Below, piece after piece: positions 52,789 through 64,000 of a stretch of 64,000 bases of DNA (position 1 is its first letter; each line of letters begins with the position of its first letter). The DNA is taken from NCBI GenBank assembly GCA_011032825.1, contig JAADJZ010000030.1:434001-498000 (forward strand), written 5' to 3'. Source of the DNA: Massariosphaeria phaeospora (Eukaryota > Ascomycota > Dothideomycetes > Pleosporales). A program made the translations under genes and the position numbers. Under the pieces are notes generated by a model, which had not been told where the DNA came from, searched no databases, and saw only the letters and a list, made by a program, of their open reading frames with translations.

Positions 52789-55340
52789 CGTAGATTTTTA
52801 ACATCTTAACAACGTTACACAAAAAAACAAATACTTACTACCGCTTATTTAAAAGCTTATAAATTAACTTTAAAAAGTAAAATAAATTACGAAACTTAAT
52901 GTACGAGACAGATACTATTGCATTTAAATTGCAAAAAAGCACAAATAAATAACAGCTTTTAAAACTAAATATAAATTCTATAAGTACTAAGTTATGCTAT
53001 TTAAATTAACTAATGCTCTAGCGACGTTTTAAGCTTTAATTAACAAAGCATTATACAAATACTTAGACATTTTTGTTACAGCATACTTAGACAACGTATT
53101 AATATACTCTAAAAAAACGTTTAAGAAACATTAAAAACATGTTAAAAAAGTGCTAAAAAAAATAAAGCAGTACTAGCTACTATTTTACTTAAAAAAGTGT
53201 AAATTCTACGTTACAAAAACTAGCTATTTAGAATTTATTATTTTAAGAGAAAGTGTATTAATAGACCCGAAGAAAATCTAAACTGTACAGAAATAGCTAA
53301 CTTCTAAAATAGTAAAAAACGTGCAGTTTTTTCTAAAATTTGCTAACTTTTATTAAAAGTTTATTAAAAATTATTCTAAAACTACGACTCTACTCTTAAA
53401 AGTTACTAAAAAAAAAAAAAAGTTTAAATAAACAAAAACACAAGAACAAGCGTTTTAAGAACTTAAAAAGAAGTTTACTACAGCACCAATGCTACAGATG
53501 CACAACCTAAAAAAAAAAACTTAAGTAAAAACTAATACTTTAGACTACGCATTAAAAGCAATACTTTTACAGCAATGCAACGACAGGAAATAAAAACTAG
53601 TGTTTTACTATTTTAGAAAGTTCTTAAGAGTAAAACTTAACTACAACGTTTACAACAAGAAGCTATTAGCAATAATAAACGCTTTTAAACAATAAAAAGC
53701 GTAGCTAAAAAGAGCAAGACACTAAGTATAAGTGTACTTAGATTACTAAAACTTTACTAGCTTTACTACAACTAAGAAATTAAATAGACAACAAGTTAAA
53801 TAGGCCGAATTTATAGCAAACTACGACATCAAGATTTACTATTAAAAAAAAACTAACAATAAAGCCGCAAACGCGCTTACTCGAAGATTAGATTTTATAA
53901 AAACTAACAAACTTGTTACGCATAACTTAATATTACAACGAAACTTAAATAGAACTCTTAAATATAACTAACTACGACTAGCTAAGATAGCTAAAGTTAC
54001 TAGCATTAAAAAAAAAATGCATTAAAAATAAAGCAAAAACGACTAGCAAAGATAAATAGTTACAAATAACACTTAAGCTATATAGCTTATTTAGAAATTA
54101 CATACTTTACAAGCATATAGACACTTAGAAATTAACAAAATAGTTTAACAAATTTTAAACGAGTACTTAATACTCTATGTACAAAACATAGTTTAGAAAG
54201 TAGTAAGCAACTATTTAGATTGTTTAAAGAATAAACTTAAAAAACACAAGCTTTATAAACTACTTTAACTACTAGAACTACTCGCACGCTTATAGATTAG
54301 CGTTACAATAAATTTCATAGTAAAGCTTTTAAAATTGTTAAAACTCGAATTAGCACGGCTATGCAACTCGATCTTAGTAATCGTAGATTAATTAACTAAA
54401 GAATTACATTTTGTACTAACAGAAGAATTAATTATAGTAAAAGAAATAGCTTACGAGGTTACAAAAGCACTTGTTGCTAATTACAAATTGCTAAAATAGT
54501 TTATTACTAATAGAAACAAGCTGTTTACATTAAAGTTTTAGAATACGTTTCTAGCCTAGTTAGAAGTTGCAAAAAAGCTATTAACAAGCTTTTACTCGCA
54601 AACAAATAGCTAAATAGAATAAACAAACTAAACGCTAGAACAGTACCTACGAATGTACACTAATAAGCTGCAAAACAACTAAGTTAAACTTTTGCTAACA
54701 GCACAATTGGCATACAACAGCACGAGGTTTACGACAATAAAACACTCGCTATACTACGCAAACTATAGATATAAGCTAGTAGCTTATTAAAATCTAAAGA
54801 ATATTAAAAGCATTTCGCTAGCAGCAAACAACAAGGCTTTTAGAATACAAAAATTACATAACGAATTAAGCAAACAAATTGCTTAAAAGAACTTTACAAC
54901 AGCTAAGTTAGCAAACAAAAAAAAGCTTAAAAAACCAACTTTTAAAGAGAGAAATAGAGTTTTTCTCTTACGAAAAAATCTAAAAACTAAACGGCTATGC
55001 AACAAACTAGACAACTTTCAAATAAAACTATTTAAAATTCTAAAAGTTAAGAAACTTGTATTATTTAAACTATAGCTACTTACAAGCATGCGCATACATC
55101 TAGTTTTTTACAAATTACTTTTTAAACTAGCACTACTAAACGCCGAAGTAGCAACTAATATCAAGCTTAAAGACAAAAAGTACGAAGTCGAAAAAGTTAA
55201 AGACCTACAAAAGTTCAAACGTTAGCGAAAATACTTAGTCAAATAGCAAGAATAGCTAGAAAGCTAGAATACATAGAAACTAATACGAAATTTTACGAAC
55301 TGCAAGGAACTAGTGCGAACATATTACTAGCAAAATCTAG
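52789..55340 (+). pseudogene. E2 pol, second part: RT to chromodomain (RIP-degraded)
   Basis: Continuation of E2 after the E3 insertion. Readable pieces include YLDIFVTAYLDNVLIYSKK (RT active site, with one Asp now Asn) near 53,060-53,115 and, near 55,190-55,330, a chromodomain (EVEKVKDLQKFKR, RKYLVK, NFTNCKELVRTYY). Stops occur throughout. Confidence 0.8.
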
Positions 55341-55907
55341 AAGCAAAGAATTCAAGTTCTCTAAGAAAGTAAAAGAATTAAAAGAAAAAAAAGCGAGTAG
55401 AGAAAAGTTAGTTTGTAACTAGCCTAAGTTAGTCGAAGAAGTTTCGAGTAGCAGTAGTGTAGAACTATTGGTAGAAACTATACTCTTAGAACTCGCAGAA
55501 GCTCTAGAAAGCGCGACCTCGCGGTTAGCTCGTTTTAACTCTTCAATCGCAATCTACTTTTAAGATAAACGAACGTGCTTTTTTATTTTTATAGCAAAAA
55601 GCTTAGCACGAAGTGCAGCAGCTTGGCTTTTTACTACAAAAAGCCGATAGCGTAGGTTGCGTCGCTTTTGCTAAAGCGTAGCTTACTTTTTAAAAAATAG
55701 CGCAAGCTTATAAAAAGCACTAGAGCTTAAACACTTAGCACACTTTTTAGACAATGCCTTTACGAGGCACTAAAAACTTTTTTTTAAGCAACAACTACAA
55801 AGATCTAGCATTTTACAACTACGTTTGCGGATTTAAGCAATTTGTTTGTAACAACAACAAGTTAATTTGCTTACTAAAGCAATAGAAGAAAAGAAAGCCT
55901 TAGGCAT
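55293..55907 (-). pseudogene. RIP-damaged antisense zinc-cluster ORF of E2
   Basis: From ATG (55,907) to TAA (55,295-55,293) is 615 nt, a multiple of three, on the strand opposite to E2 pol. Codons 37-66 keep C-X2-C-X6-C-X8-C-X2-C, with the sixth Cys changed to Tyr (TGT to TAT, RIP-type). The start (Met-Pro-Lys) matches E1. The stop is antisense to the chromodomain Phe-Thr-Asn-Cys codons, the same place as in E3. Confidence 0.7.
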
Positions 55908-56073
55908 AGTTAAACTCAAAAACTTAAAAAAATACAAAAAAAAGCTACGACACGATAAAAATTAAAGTTAACTTACTTTTATACGAAAAAGCACTTTTAA
56001 TGCAAAGCACAGAAAGAACTAGCACAGTACAGCAAAACAGCTATTAAAACAATATTTTTAAAGAAAAAGATAA

Positions 56074-56583
56074 TATTACAAATAAAAATAATACTAGGTA
56101 TTGTAAACTAAGCAACGACGTAAAAAAGTTGTTAAAACTCGCAGGTTTGCAATATAGAGGTACGAAAACGCGCGAAGCAAAGTTAAGTTAGCAGTTACGT
56201 AACAGCGCTTAGTCTTAGCAAACTAAGCAAAATAGCGCTTAGTTTTAGCAAACTAAGTAGAACTACGCTTAGAGCGCTTAGTGTGCTTAGGCTAAGCACA
56301 CTAAGCAAGCAAAGCAAAACGCTTTTAGCAAAGAATTATAGAACTATATAAATTAGCAGAATTTTTTTTATAGTTTAGATTCTTTGTAGTTAACTCTTCT
56401 AAGTACATTTTATACATAGATTAAATCTATAGGCAACAAATTGTTACTTTGTTATTCTATTCAAGATAAAATTAAGATTGTTTTTTTGTTGTTATCTAGC
56501 TTTTCAAACACAGAACAATTTCTTAAGCGAAATCTCTAAGTCTAATAACTCGTACTTTTGGTAAGAGAACACTTTTGATAACA
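56074..56583 (+). repeat. 3' LTR of E2 (family A)
   Basis: 510 bp, same length as the 5' LTR. The first bases are TATTACA after a G-to-A change. It is followed by the duplicated target TGTAG. Confidence 0.9.
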
Positions 56584-56588
56584 TGTAG

Positions 56589-57838
56589 GTAACTTTACCG
56601 CATATCTAGCACTCGTAGTTTTAAAGTTAATTTGTAATTGCTTTTGCTTGTAAATAAGCGAGCTTGGCTTCTTAGCTTGCTTATTTCTTCGTTATTAAAT
56701 TTTCAACCTTAACTTATTTGTTCTCTAGTTTTTTGTGGATTTTTGAATATAGTGTAGCTACTTGCTATAGTTAAACTATAGCAATAGTAGTAGCTTACGC
56801 GCTTGCTACTTTCTGTAGTGTTTTTAAGCAGTTTCTGCAAAAGTATTCGTTTTTACTATATTAAAAACATACTTTATTGTTGTAACGCTTTTAGCGTTTT
56901 TTTTTAAATAGCTTGTTTTTAAAGTTTTGCTTTGTTAAAGTAGCGTTTTTTTTGTTAAACTGCTTTTGTAGTAGTTTGTTGTTTTAAATTTGTCTAACGC
57001 TGTTAATATCTATTAAGTTGTAGTAATAAGTTTTTTTAATTGTTGCTACTAGGCGTATGTATAGTTTAATAGTAAACTTGCGTTTCTACTATTGTTGCTA
57101 TAGTTAGTTATTAATTTATACTACAGTTTTAATTAGCTTGTTAAGTTTTTTTAGTTTTTTGTTTTAACTAATTTTATTTTTTACGTATTTTTTTAACTTT
57201 GCGTAGTAAAACTTGCATAAGCTGCGTTCTTTTACATTGTCTACTTTAGCTTAAATTTTTTTAAATTTAATTGTGTACTTGCTAGCTAAGCTTTTTTGCT
57301 TAAGTAGTTTAAGTTAGTTTATTGCTTATTGTGTTTCGTTTACTTTGCTGTAAATTGTATAAAGTTTTTGCTTAAACAACTTTTAGTTTTTAAAAATGCG
57401 CTTCGTGTTTTGCTTTATTTTTTTTACGTTTTTTACGTGCGTAACGTAATTTTTAGCGTATAGCTAAAACTATTTTACTACGTTGTCTTTTATGTGCATT
57501 TTAGCTACTAAGATTTTATTTTAATTTGTGTAAAAGCTATTGCTATAATAACAGCAGTAAAAGTCTACGTTAGTAAAAAAAAGTTTTAAGTTTTTTTTTT
57601 TTTTGCTATATTTCTCTAGAGAGAGTGCTTTTGCTAACTTTTTTTTTATTTTACTTTAAAGCTTTGTAACTACTACTAATAGTTTTTAAATCTATTTCGC
57701 TTGCTGCTGTATCTAGTTAGCTTGCTTTGCTATTACAGTTGCTAGGTTCGTTGTAGGTGTAGTAACGCTGCTACTTATTATGCGTAAGCTCGTAAGTATT
57801 GCTATGTTATTTTAGTTTTAAACTTAAAGTAGTTAATG
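56589..57838 (-). pseudogene. E1 gag remnant, right of E2
   Basis: Minus-strand, stop-filled continuation of E1; inverted copy of E2 43,409-44,655. It joins directly to the E1 5' LTR. Confidence 0.8.
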
Positions 57839-58339
57839 TGTTATTAAAGTTGTTCTTTTACTAAAGGTACGAGTTATTAGACTTAAAAATTCTGCCTAAA
57901 AAATTGTTTTGTGTTCAAAAAGCTTAATAACAACAAAAAAACAATTTTATTTTTATTTTAAATAGAATAACGAAGTAACAATTTATTGCCTATAGATTTA
58001 ATCTATGTATAAAATGTACTTAGAAAAGTTAACTACAAAGAATTTAAATTGTAAAGAAAATTCTGCTAATCTATATAGTTCTATAATTCTTTGCTAAAAG
58101 CGTTTTGCTTAGTTCGCTTAGTGTGCTTAGTTACTAAGCGCTTTAGGCTAGCTAAGCGCTTGCTGCTTAGTATGCTTAGTTCGCTAAAGCTCTAATCGCA
58201 CTAATTACTATTACGTAACTGCTAACTTAATTCTGCTTCGCGCATTGCTGTACTTTCGTCTTGTAAACCTGCAAGTTTTAACAACTTTTTTGCGTTATTA
58301 CTTAGTTTACAATACTTAGTATCGTTTCTATTTGTAACA
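57839..58339 (-). repeat. 5' LTR of E1 (family A)
   Basis: 501 bp, identical in length and orientation to the LTR at 37,477-37,977, which pairs them as one element. Confidence 0.9.
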
Positions 58340-59774
58340 AATAGCTGCTTTCTTTGAAACTTTTTTAAAAGCTTTTACTATAAACGTTGGTAAGCTATTT
58401 ATATACTTCTAAATTCTTGCTTTTACAAGCGTTAATTGCGACTTTAGTTCAAAAGTATTACTTAGAGTTTGCAATTGCTAAAGCTCGTTGTTAATAGGTA
58501 GTAGTAGTAATAAAGTACGTAGCCAAACGTTAAAAGCTATTATAACTTGTTCTAGGTTAAATAGAACTAATTCAGCGCTTCGAAACTTTTCTTAGATATT
58601 ACTAAAAGTAATTGCTGCATTATAGGCGCGTATAAAGCATAGTAAAAACTTAAGTTTTATAATGTAGGTAATTTAGTTGCGCATAAAATCTTTAGCTTAG
58701 CGCTCGTACGCTTTCTTTAGAAAAGCAAAACAACCTACATTAAAAAGCTATAAAAAGTGCGATAAGTGCGAAAGTATGCAAATAGTAATAATTTTGTTTT
58801 TCTTGTAGTATTGCTAAAATGCAAGCGAGTTATAGCTCTTATAGCCGTTAATTGCGAGTAGTTAGTAGCTGCTAACTACTTTTTTCTTTGTATGCTTATC
58901 AAAGTGCTTTAACTACTACAGTCTAAGCTTATTTGTTGTTTAGCTCTTTTTAGAAACTGCAATAACCTAGTTCTAAAGCAGATTCTCTTTCTTGTACTAA
59001 GCAAAGAGGTAATAGTAGCTCTTAAAAATAATAAAAAGTAAAATAGCTTACTTTGTTGCGTTGATGCTTTGGATAACTGTTGTTTACTTTCTATTGCTTT
59101 GCTGTATTGCCTTTAGCCGTTCTCGTTTTTCTAAAGCAGTAATAACTGCTTTAGTTAATATCTAGCCTATTATAAAGCTTGTTTTGTTAAAGTTGTACGT
59201 GTTTACATTTTAGATACTGTACTTAGCTTTTATGTTAGCTACTAGGCGAAACTAGTTTTAGATAACTTTAGAATTCTCGCAAAGCGCTTTTTTGTAATTG
59301 TACTTGCGATTGAACTTTATTGTAAACTTAAAGCAGTGCATAACCTACGTACTAGACTAGTTTAAGCTAACCTAGCCTAGATTGCGCTTTGCGCGCAAGG
59401 AATTAGCTATATTAGCTACAGCTGCGAGCTTAAAAAGAAATTCGCGCAATATAAGCTTAAGTATATGCTCAACAACTACGCTTTTCTTAGTTTTTGTTAG
59501 ATTCTTTAATTTAGGCTAGTAATCTACTTGTAAAGTTTGTTCTACGCGTTAGTAGCTTAGTGTTAATTAATCGACGTTGTAGATAGCTGCAGCGCGTTGC
59601 TAAGAAAGTATTGCGTTTTGTTTAAAAGCCTAAAGAGCAAGCTGTATTTAACGTTCTTTAGAAAGTTTTATTTAGTATTGTTGTTAAAGCATTACGTAGG
59701 AAGTAGAGTTTGGTAAAAGCTTAGCAAAAGTAATGCACGAACCTGTGTAATGCACGAACTCGTAAAGTACGTTA
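58340..59774 (-). mobile_element. Fot1/pogo-type Tc1-mariner transposon, RIP-degraded, cut by E1
   Basis: Minus-strand reading with stops ignored gives a Fot1/Pot2-class transposase in order: YNFNKTSFIIG (first catalytic Asp region, now Asn), AVITALEKRERLKAIQ, LKHFDKHT, then NVGCFAFLKKAYER, INYI/ITYIIKLKFL, NAAITFSNI and AELVLFNLEQVI. The right end has the inverted-repeat terminus (TAAAGTACGTTA to 59,774) and two subterminal copies of TAATGCACGAAC 17 bp apart (59,731 and 59,748). The C-terminal part lies beyond E1 at about 37,240-37,476. Confidence 0.82.
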
Positions 59775-61175
59775 CTACTATTACTATTACTAGTTTATTA
59801 GCCGTAGAGTTTTCTATACAATAAGTTTGATTTCTACTACTAAGCGTTACTTAGAAAAGAATAAGCTTAGCTACAATATTTTCAAGCTAAGCACGACACT
59901 AAAAGCAAAGCTAAAGAGTACTATTTACAACGTTTTAGTAGCTAGTAGCAAGCTCGTTTTGCAAGCAGTTGCAAATAAGCTTAGTAATTTTAATATTTAC
60001 TACTTTAAGCTCGCAGCTGTTAGGTAGCTTATTAAGAATAATTACCTACTTTCTAAGTTTAAAAAGCTAGCTTTTTAACGCTTTATACGCTTTGCTAACT
60101 TGTTAGCTAAAAACGCTTTATAAGCGTTTTATAACAGCGTCTCGCGCTACGTTATACGCTTATACGATTATTTTAAGTTACTAGTTGTTATAAAGCTATT
60201 ACACGCAATAAGCAAAGTACACCTAAGCTTTAACAAATAAACAACAAAAAGTAGCAAAAAAAGCTTTTTTAGTATTGTTGCTTATTACGTTAGAGCTAAT
60301 AGCAAGCTTTGCAACTTGCTTATTACGCTACTTTAGCTTACAAGCGCTTACTTAAGCGAGAAAATAGCTAAAGTAGTGCTAACAAGTTTGCAGAACTTTG
60401 GCATAAGTATACGCAATATTAGCTATTTCGTTTTTAACAATGCGAGCAATAACGATACGGCTATTAAAGCTATCGCGCAATTGCCTAAGTAAAGCTTTAA
60501 TGCTATTTACTATCGTTTTCGCTGCGGTTTTTATACACTTAACTTTATAAGCTAGATACTTCTTTAAAGCAAGAAAGTAAAAGCTTTTAACAACAATTAC
60601 GCTATATTTTATATAGTAGAAAAAACGCAGCTTCTAAAGAACTAGCAACGCGATAAGCTATTAAGCGTACTTTTTAGCGTTATTACTTTTATCAAAACAC
60701 CGTAGTAGTACAAGCTTTTTGAAAATTTTCAACGCTTAGCTTAACGCGAGCTACTTACTAACAAGTAAAAAATACTTAAGCTTATTAAGCTAGTTGTTAC
60801 ACGCTAGAACTTGTACTACTTATACTTTAAGCGCGCTGTTAAACTGCAAGTAGTATGTAATAAGCTAGAAGCTTTATAAATTACTTTAGTTGTAAAACTT
60901 TAGTAGATCTTAGAGCTAATATATAGCGCTTAAGTAAGCTTTGTACTTTTTCGAGTAAGCTTCGTAAACTTGCTAGCTTAGTATATTAACGATATATTAC
61001 TTGTAGCTACAAACGCTTTAGGCTTCTAGTAGAGTACTAATAGCTACTTAGCAAGAAGTATATAAAGTTACTTCGCTTTCGCTGTAAATAAACTTTATTG
61101 AATTTATTATATTCTTTATCTAGAACATGCTTGTAAAAGCTAAGCGAATTTAAAAAAGTTGTTTATTAAGCTTAG
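59775..61175 (+). mobile_element. hAT-family transposase remnant, RIP-degraded
   Basis: Plus-strand reading with stops ignored: HAISKVHLSFNK, SFFSIVAYYVRANSKLCNLL, EKIAKVVLTSLQNFGIS, YFVFNNASNNDTAIKAIA, RFRCGFYTLNFIS, VITFIKTP and VVTR-NLYYLYFKRAVKLQ. These are the successive landmarks of fungal hAT transposases (the DNASNNDT region, the RCxxHxLNL region and the TRWNS region). No ORF longer than about 66 codons survives. It is cut at 61,176 by E4. No terminal inverted repeats were identified. Confidence 0.8.
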
Positions 61176-61677
61176 TGTTACGAATAGAGATAATACTAGG
61201 TATCGTAGACTAAGCAACAACGTAGAAAAGTTGTTAAAACTTGCAAGCTTGCAAAACAAAAGTACAGCAATGCGCAAAGCAGAATTAAGTTACTAGTTAC
61301 GTAATAGTAATTAGTGCGATTAAAGCTTTAGCAAACTAAGTATACTAAGCAGCGAGCGCTTAGCTTGCTTAGAGTGCTTAGCAACTAAGTATACTAAGCA
61401 AACTAAGTAGAACGCTTTTAGCAAAGAATTATAGAACTATATAGATTAGTAGAATTTCTTTTACAATTTAAATTCTTTGTAGTTAACTCTTTTAAGTATA
61501 TTTTATACATAGATTGAATCTATAGGCAACAAATTGTTACTTTGTTATTCTATTAAAAATAAAATTAAAATTGTTTTTTTTGTTGTCTTTAAGCTTTTCG
61601 AACATAGAACAATTTTTTAAGCAGAATTTCTAAGTCTAATTGCAAGTACCTTTAGTAAAAAAACACTTTTAATAACA
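61176..61677 (+). repeat. 5' LTR of E4 (family A)
   Basis: 502 bp, TGTTACG to AATAACA. It has the same TATATAG and GTAGTTAAC landmarks as the E2 LTR. The bases after it (CTTTAACTAC) match the E2 priming site except for one base. Confidence 0.9.
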
Positions 61678-64000
61678 CTTTAACTACTTTAGGTTTAAAA
61701 CTAAAATAATATAGCAACTTTTACGAGCTTACGTACAACGAGTAGTAGCGTTACTATACCTACAACGAACTTAGCAGCTGTAATAGCAAAGCAAGCTAAT
61801 TAGATATAGCAGCAAGTAGAATAAATTTAAAAACTATTAGTAGTAGTTACGAAGCTTTAAAGTAAGCAAAAAGAAAAGTTAGCAAAAGCTTTTTTCTTAA
61901 AGAAGTATAGCAAGAGAAAGAAAAACTTAAAACTTTTTTTACAAACGTTAACTTTTACTACTGTTATTATAGCAACAGCTTTTACATAGATTAAAACAAA
62001 ATCTTAGTAGCTAGAATGCATATAAAAGACAATGTAGTAGAATAGTTTTAGCTATACGCTAAAAACTACGTTACGCACGTAAAAAACGTAAAAAAAATAA
62101 AGCTAAACACAAAGCGCATTTTTAAAAACTAAAAGTTATTTAAGCAAAAACTTTATATAATCTACAGCGAAGTAAACGAAACGCAGCAAGTAATAAACAA
62201 GCTAAAACTACTTAGACAAAAAAGCTTAGCTAGCGAATACACAATTAAATTTAAAAAAATTTAAGCTAAAGTAGATAACGTAGGAGAACGCAGTTTGTGC
62301 GAGTTTTACTACGCAAAGTTAAAAAAACACGTAAAAAATAAAATTTGTTAAAACAAAAAACTAAAAGAACTTAACAAGTTAATTAAAACTATAGTACAAA
62401 TTAACAACTAACTATAGCAACAATAGTAAAAACGCAAGTTTACTATTAAACTATACATACGCCTAGTAGCTACGATTAAAAAAACTTATTACTACAACCT
62501 AATAGATATCGACAGCGTTAAACGAGTTTAGAACAACAAACTACTACAAAAGCAGTTTAACAAAAAGAACGCTACTTTAACAAAGCAAAAACTTAAAGAC
62601 GAGTTATTTAAAAAAGAACGCTAAAGACGTTACAATAACAAAGTATGTTTTTAATACAGCAAAAACAAATACTTTTGCAAAAACTACTTAGAAACACAAT
62701 AGAAAGTAGCAAGCGCACAAGCTGCTACTATTGCTATAGTACAACTACAGCAAGTAGCTACGCTATACTCAAAAAACCTTAAAAAATTAAAAAACAATTA
62801 GATTTAAGTAGAAAGTTTTAAAAACGTTACAAAGCTAACAAACAAAAACAATAAAAAACTATTAACTTTACAAGTTTAGAAAATTAACGAATAGCTATAA
62901 AACTACAAATGCTAGATGTGTAGCTAAAAAACTTACATTGCTTAGTATTGCAAGAACAAGTTTTATACGCTTTAAATTAAAGAACTACAAAAATAAAAAG
63001 TTAAAAACGCAGCAATAGCACAACAAAAGCTAAAAAAAAAAAAATATAATTCGCAGATTAAGAAAACTATAGAAACCTACTTTAGCACTAGTGCAATAAA
63101 AAAAACTGCGTATACTACGCAAACAATAGAATTTTTACTTAGCAATAGCTAAAATTACTATTACACGTTTTGCTCGAAGATAGCAAGTGTATAGTAACAA
63201 AATGCTACGTACACAACTACAACAACTAGTTTAAAAACTATAGCAGCAGCTGCGAATAGGTATAGTGTTATAATAAAAAATATTAAACACACTAGTTTTG
63301 CAAGCATATTACAAAATAGTAGCTTATAAGTTTAAAAAATAAAAACTACTTAAAATGCAACAATAAATTATGCATAGAAAACTACGATACGTGCTAAGTA
63401 GCACGCTAGCTTTTCTATACTTCAAAATGCACTATCTATTAGCTATAGAAATATGCAACAAAATAGAATTTTAAAAATTAAAACTACAACAAATATCTAC
63501 AGCTATAGAAATGTTTTATTAACTAATACAAGTACTACGAGCAATAGAACATTCTAAAAAAACAAGCTTTAAAAGCTTTTTTAGCAAAAAACTAGTAGGC
63601 TACTAGACTTATAGTTAGAATAGTATAAATGCTCTTAGCACAACTATACAAAACGTATAAAAAACGCAACTAAAATAAAATTACATAAAAGTAAAAGCAA
63701 AAGTTGCAAGTTAAAAGCTTACCGCGCTACTTAATAGTAAAGCTGCCTAAACATTAGTTTCTTTAGAATAAGTAAAAAGAAACAGAATACTTTACTAAGT
63801 TAAAAGTTAACTAATACGAATAGTGTTAGCTAACGAACAACTACTAGAATATAAAAACAGTTTAATTAACTTAAAAACTTAAAAAGTTAAGTTAAAAGTT
63901 GCAAGCATTAGGCACTAACAGCGCATTAATATTATAAACTTTAAAAGTTCTAACATGTATATTAGGTACAACTAGCTACAAAAACACAACTTTAATATTA
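61176..64000 (+). mobile_element. E4: third family-A chromovirus copy (partial, runs off right edge)
   Basis: It begins with a 502-bp LTR (61176-61677) and continues through RIP-degraded gag and early pol, parallel to E2 43,409 to about 45,730, including the knuckle region. Orientation is plus. Its pol end, antisense region and 3' LTR lie outside the window. Confidence 0.88.

Larger units (their letters stand above)
42899..56583 (+). mobile_element. E2: second family-A chromovirus, inserted in E1 and interrupted by E3
   Basis: The 5' LTR is 42899-43408 and the 3' LTR 56074-56583, both 510 bp. The element is flanked by the 5-bp duplication TGTAG. It is split by E3 at CTATG (46248-46252 and 52784-52788); without E3 it is about 7.15 kb. 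It is the inverted sibling of E1, so the two form a large interrupted inverted repeat. The purine tract AAAGAAAAAGATAA (56060-56073) precedes the 3' LTR. RIP damage is heavy: the 3' LTR itself now begins TATTACA instead of TGTTACA. Confidence 0.9.
37477..58339 (-). mobile_element. E1: family-A chromovirus (Ty3/Gypsy), RIP-degraded, interrupted by E2
   Basis: The 3' LTR is 37477-37977 and the 5' LTR 57839-58339, both 501 bp and in minus orientation. The internal region lies at 37978-42893 (pol side) and 56589-57838 (gag side). E2 splits it at a TGTAG duplication (42894-42898 and 56584-56588). Without E2 it is about 7.17 kb. All frames are full of stops, but reverse transcriptase, integrase and chromodomain wording can still be read. 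A purine-rich tract (AAAGAAAAGAATAA on the minus strand, 37978-37991) precedes the 3' LTR. Its own target duplication is imperfect (TACAG left, AATAG right), as RIP would allow. Confidence 0.88.

Noticed and set aside
59827..60027. 66-codon plus-strand frame as a small gene
   Set aside because: It is a surviving open stretch of the RIP-degraded hAT transposase and starts at a non-ATG codon.
34680..64000. AT-rich block as a centromere or telomere
   Set aside because: Nested RIP-mutated transposons are enough to explain it. No telomere repeat is present and nothing specific to a centromere can be read from sequence alone.

Overview
The window is from a filamentous ascomycete (Pezizomycotina), most likely a Dothideomycete-type plant- or saprotroph-associated fungus. 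The evidence is short spliceosomal introns (about 49-77 bp with GTANGT-like donors and CTAAC/CTAAT branch sites), the fungal orthologue set (Cut12, VPS9, Atg15, Slh1, Ykt6), and a transposon block with the signature of repeat-induced point mutation (RIP: CpA to TpA and TpG to TpA). The exact species cannot be read from the sequence.

Region 1 (1-34,680) is ordinary gene-dense, GC-balanced DNA with 14 protein genes. In order: spindle-pole-body protein Cut12 (-, cut by the left edge), a VPS9-domain Rab5 GEF (-), vacuolar lipase Atg15 (+), an F-box-like protein (+), a disordered protein (-), a BTB-like protein (+), an MCT-type MFS transporter (+), a secreted LPMO-like protein (-), the Ski2-like helicase Slh1/ASCC3 (-), the SNARE Ykt6 (+), an unknown acidic protein (+), a cyanamide-hydratase-like HD protein with a signal peptide (+), a DUF7702-like membrane protein (+) and a Gln-rich tetraspan membrane protein (-). 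VPS9 and ATG15 are divergent across only about 93 bp, and SLH1 and YKT6 across about 295 bp.

Region 2 (about 34,680-64,000) is AT-rich, stop-riddled, RIP-degraded DNA made of nested transposons. A 420-bp MITE sits just inside the border. A Fot1/pogo-type DNA transposon was split by chromovirus copy E1 (- strand, 37,477-58,339). E1 was split by a second copy of the same family, E2 (+ strand, 42,899-56,583, TSD TGTAG). E2 was split by a much younger chromovirus of a different family, E3 (- strand, 46,253-52,783, TSD CTATG, two 431-bp LTRs differing by seven transitions). A RIP-ruined hAT transposase (59,775-61,175) and a third family-A copy, E4 (61,176 to the window end), follow.

The most interesting signal is in these retroelements. 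E3 carries an intact 169-codon ORF on the strand opposite to gag-pol, between the pol end and the 3' LTR. It has Zn2Cys6-type cysteine spacing (C-X2-C-X6-C-X9-C-X2-C-X6-C) followed by a coiled-coil-like stretch. The RIP-damaged family-A copies E1 and E2 keep the remains of an antisense ORF in the same place, with nearly the same Cys spacing, a length divisible by three, and a stop codon buried in the same chromodomain codons. Both families also have a phased palindrome array in U3 and a 9-nt sequence about 35 nt downstream of the U3 TATA box that is complementary to the bases just after the 5' LTR, which suggests Tf1-like self-priming. A working model is an antisense zinc-cluster regulator carried by chromoviruses that acts on its own LTR. 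The ORF and the arrays are seen; the function is inferred.
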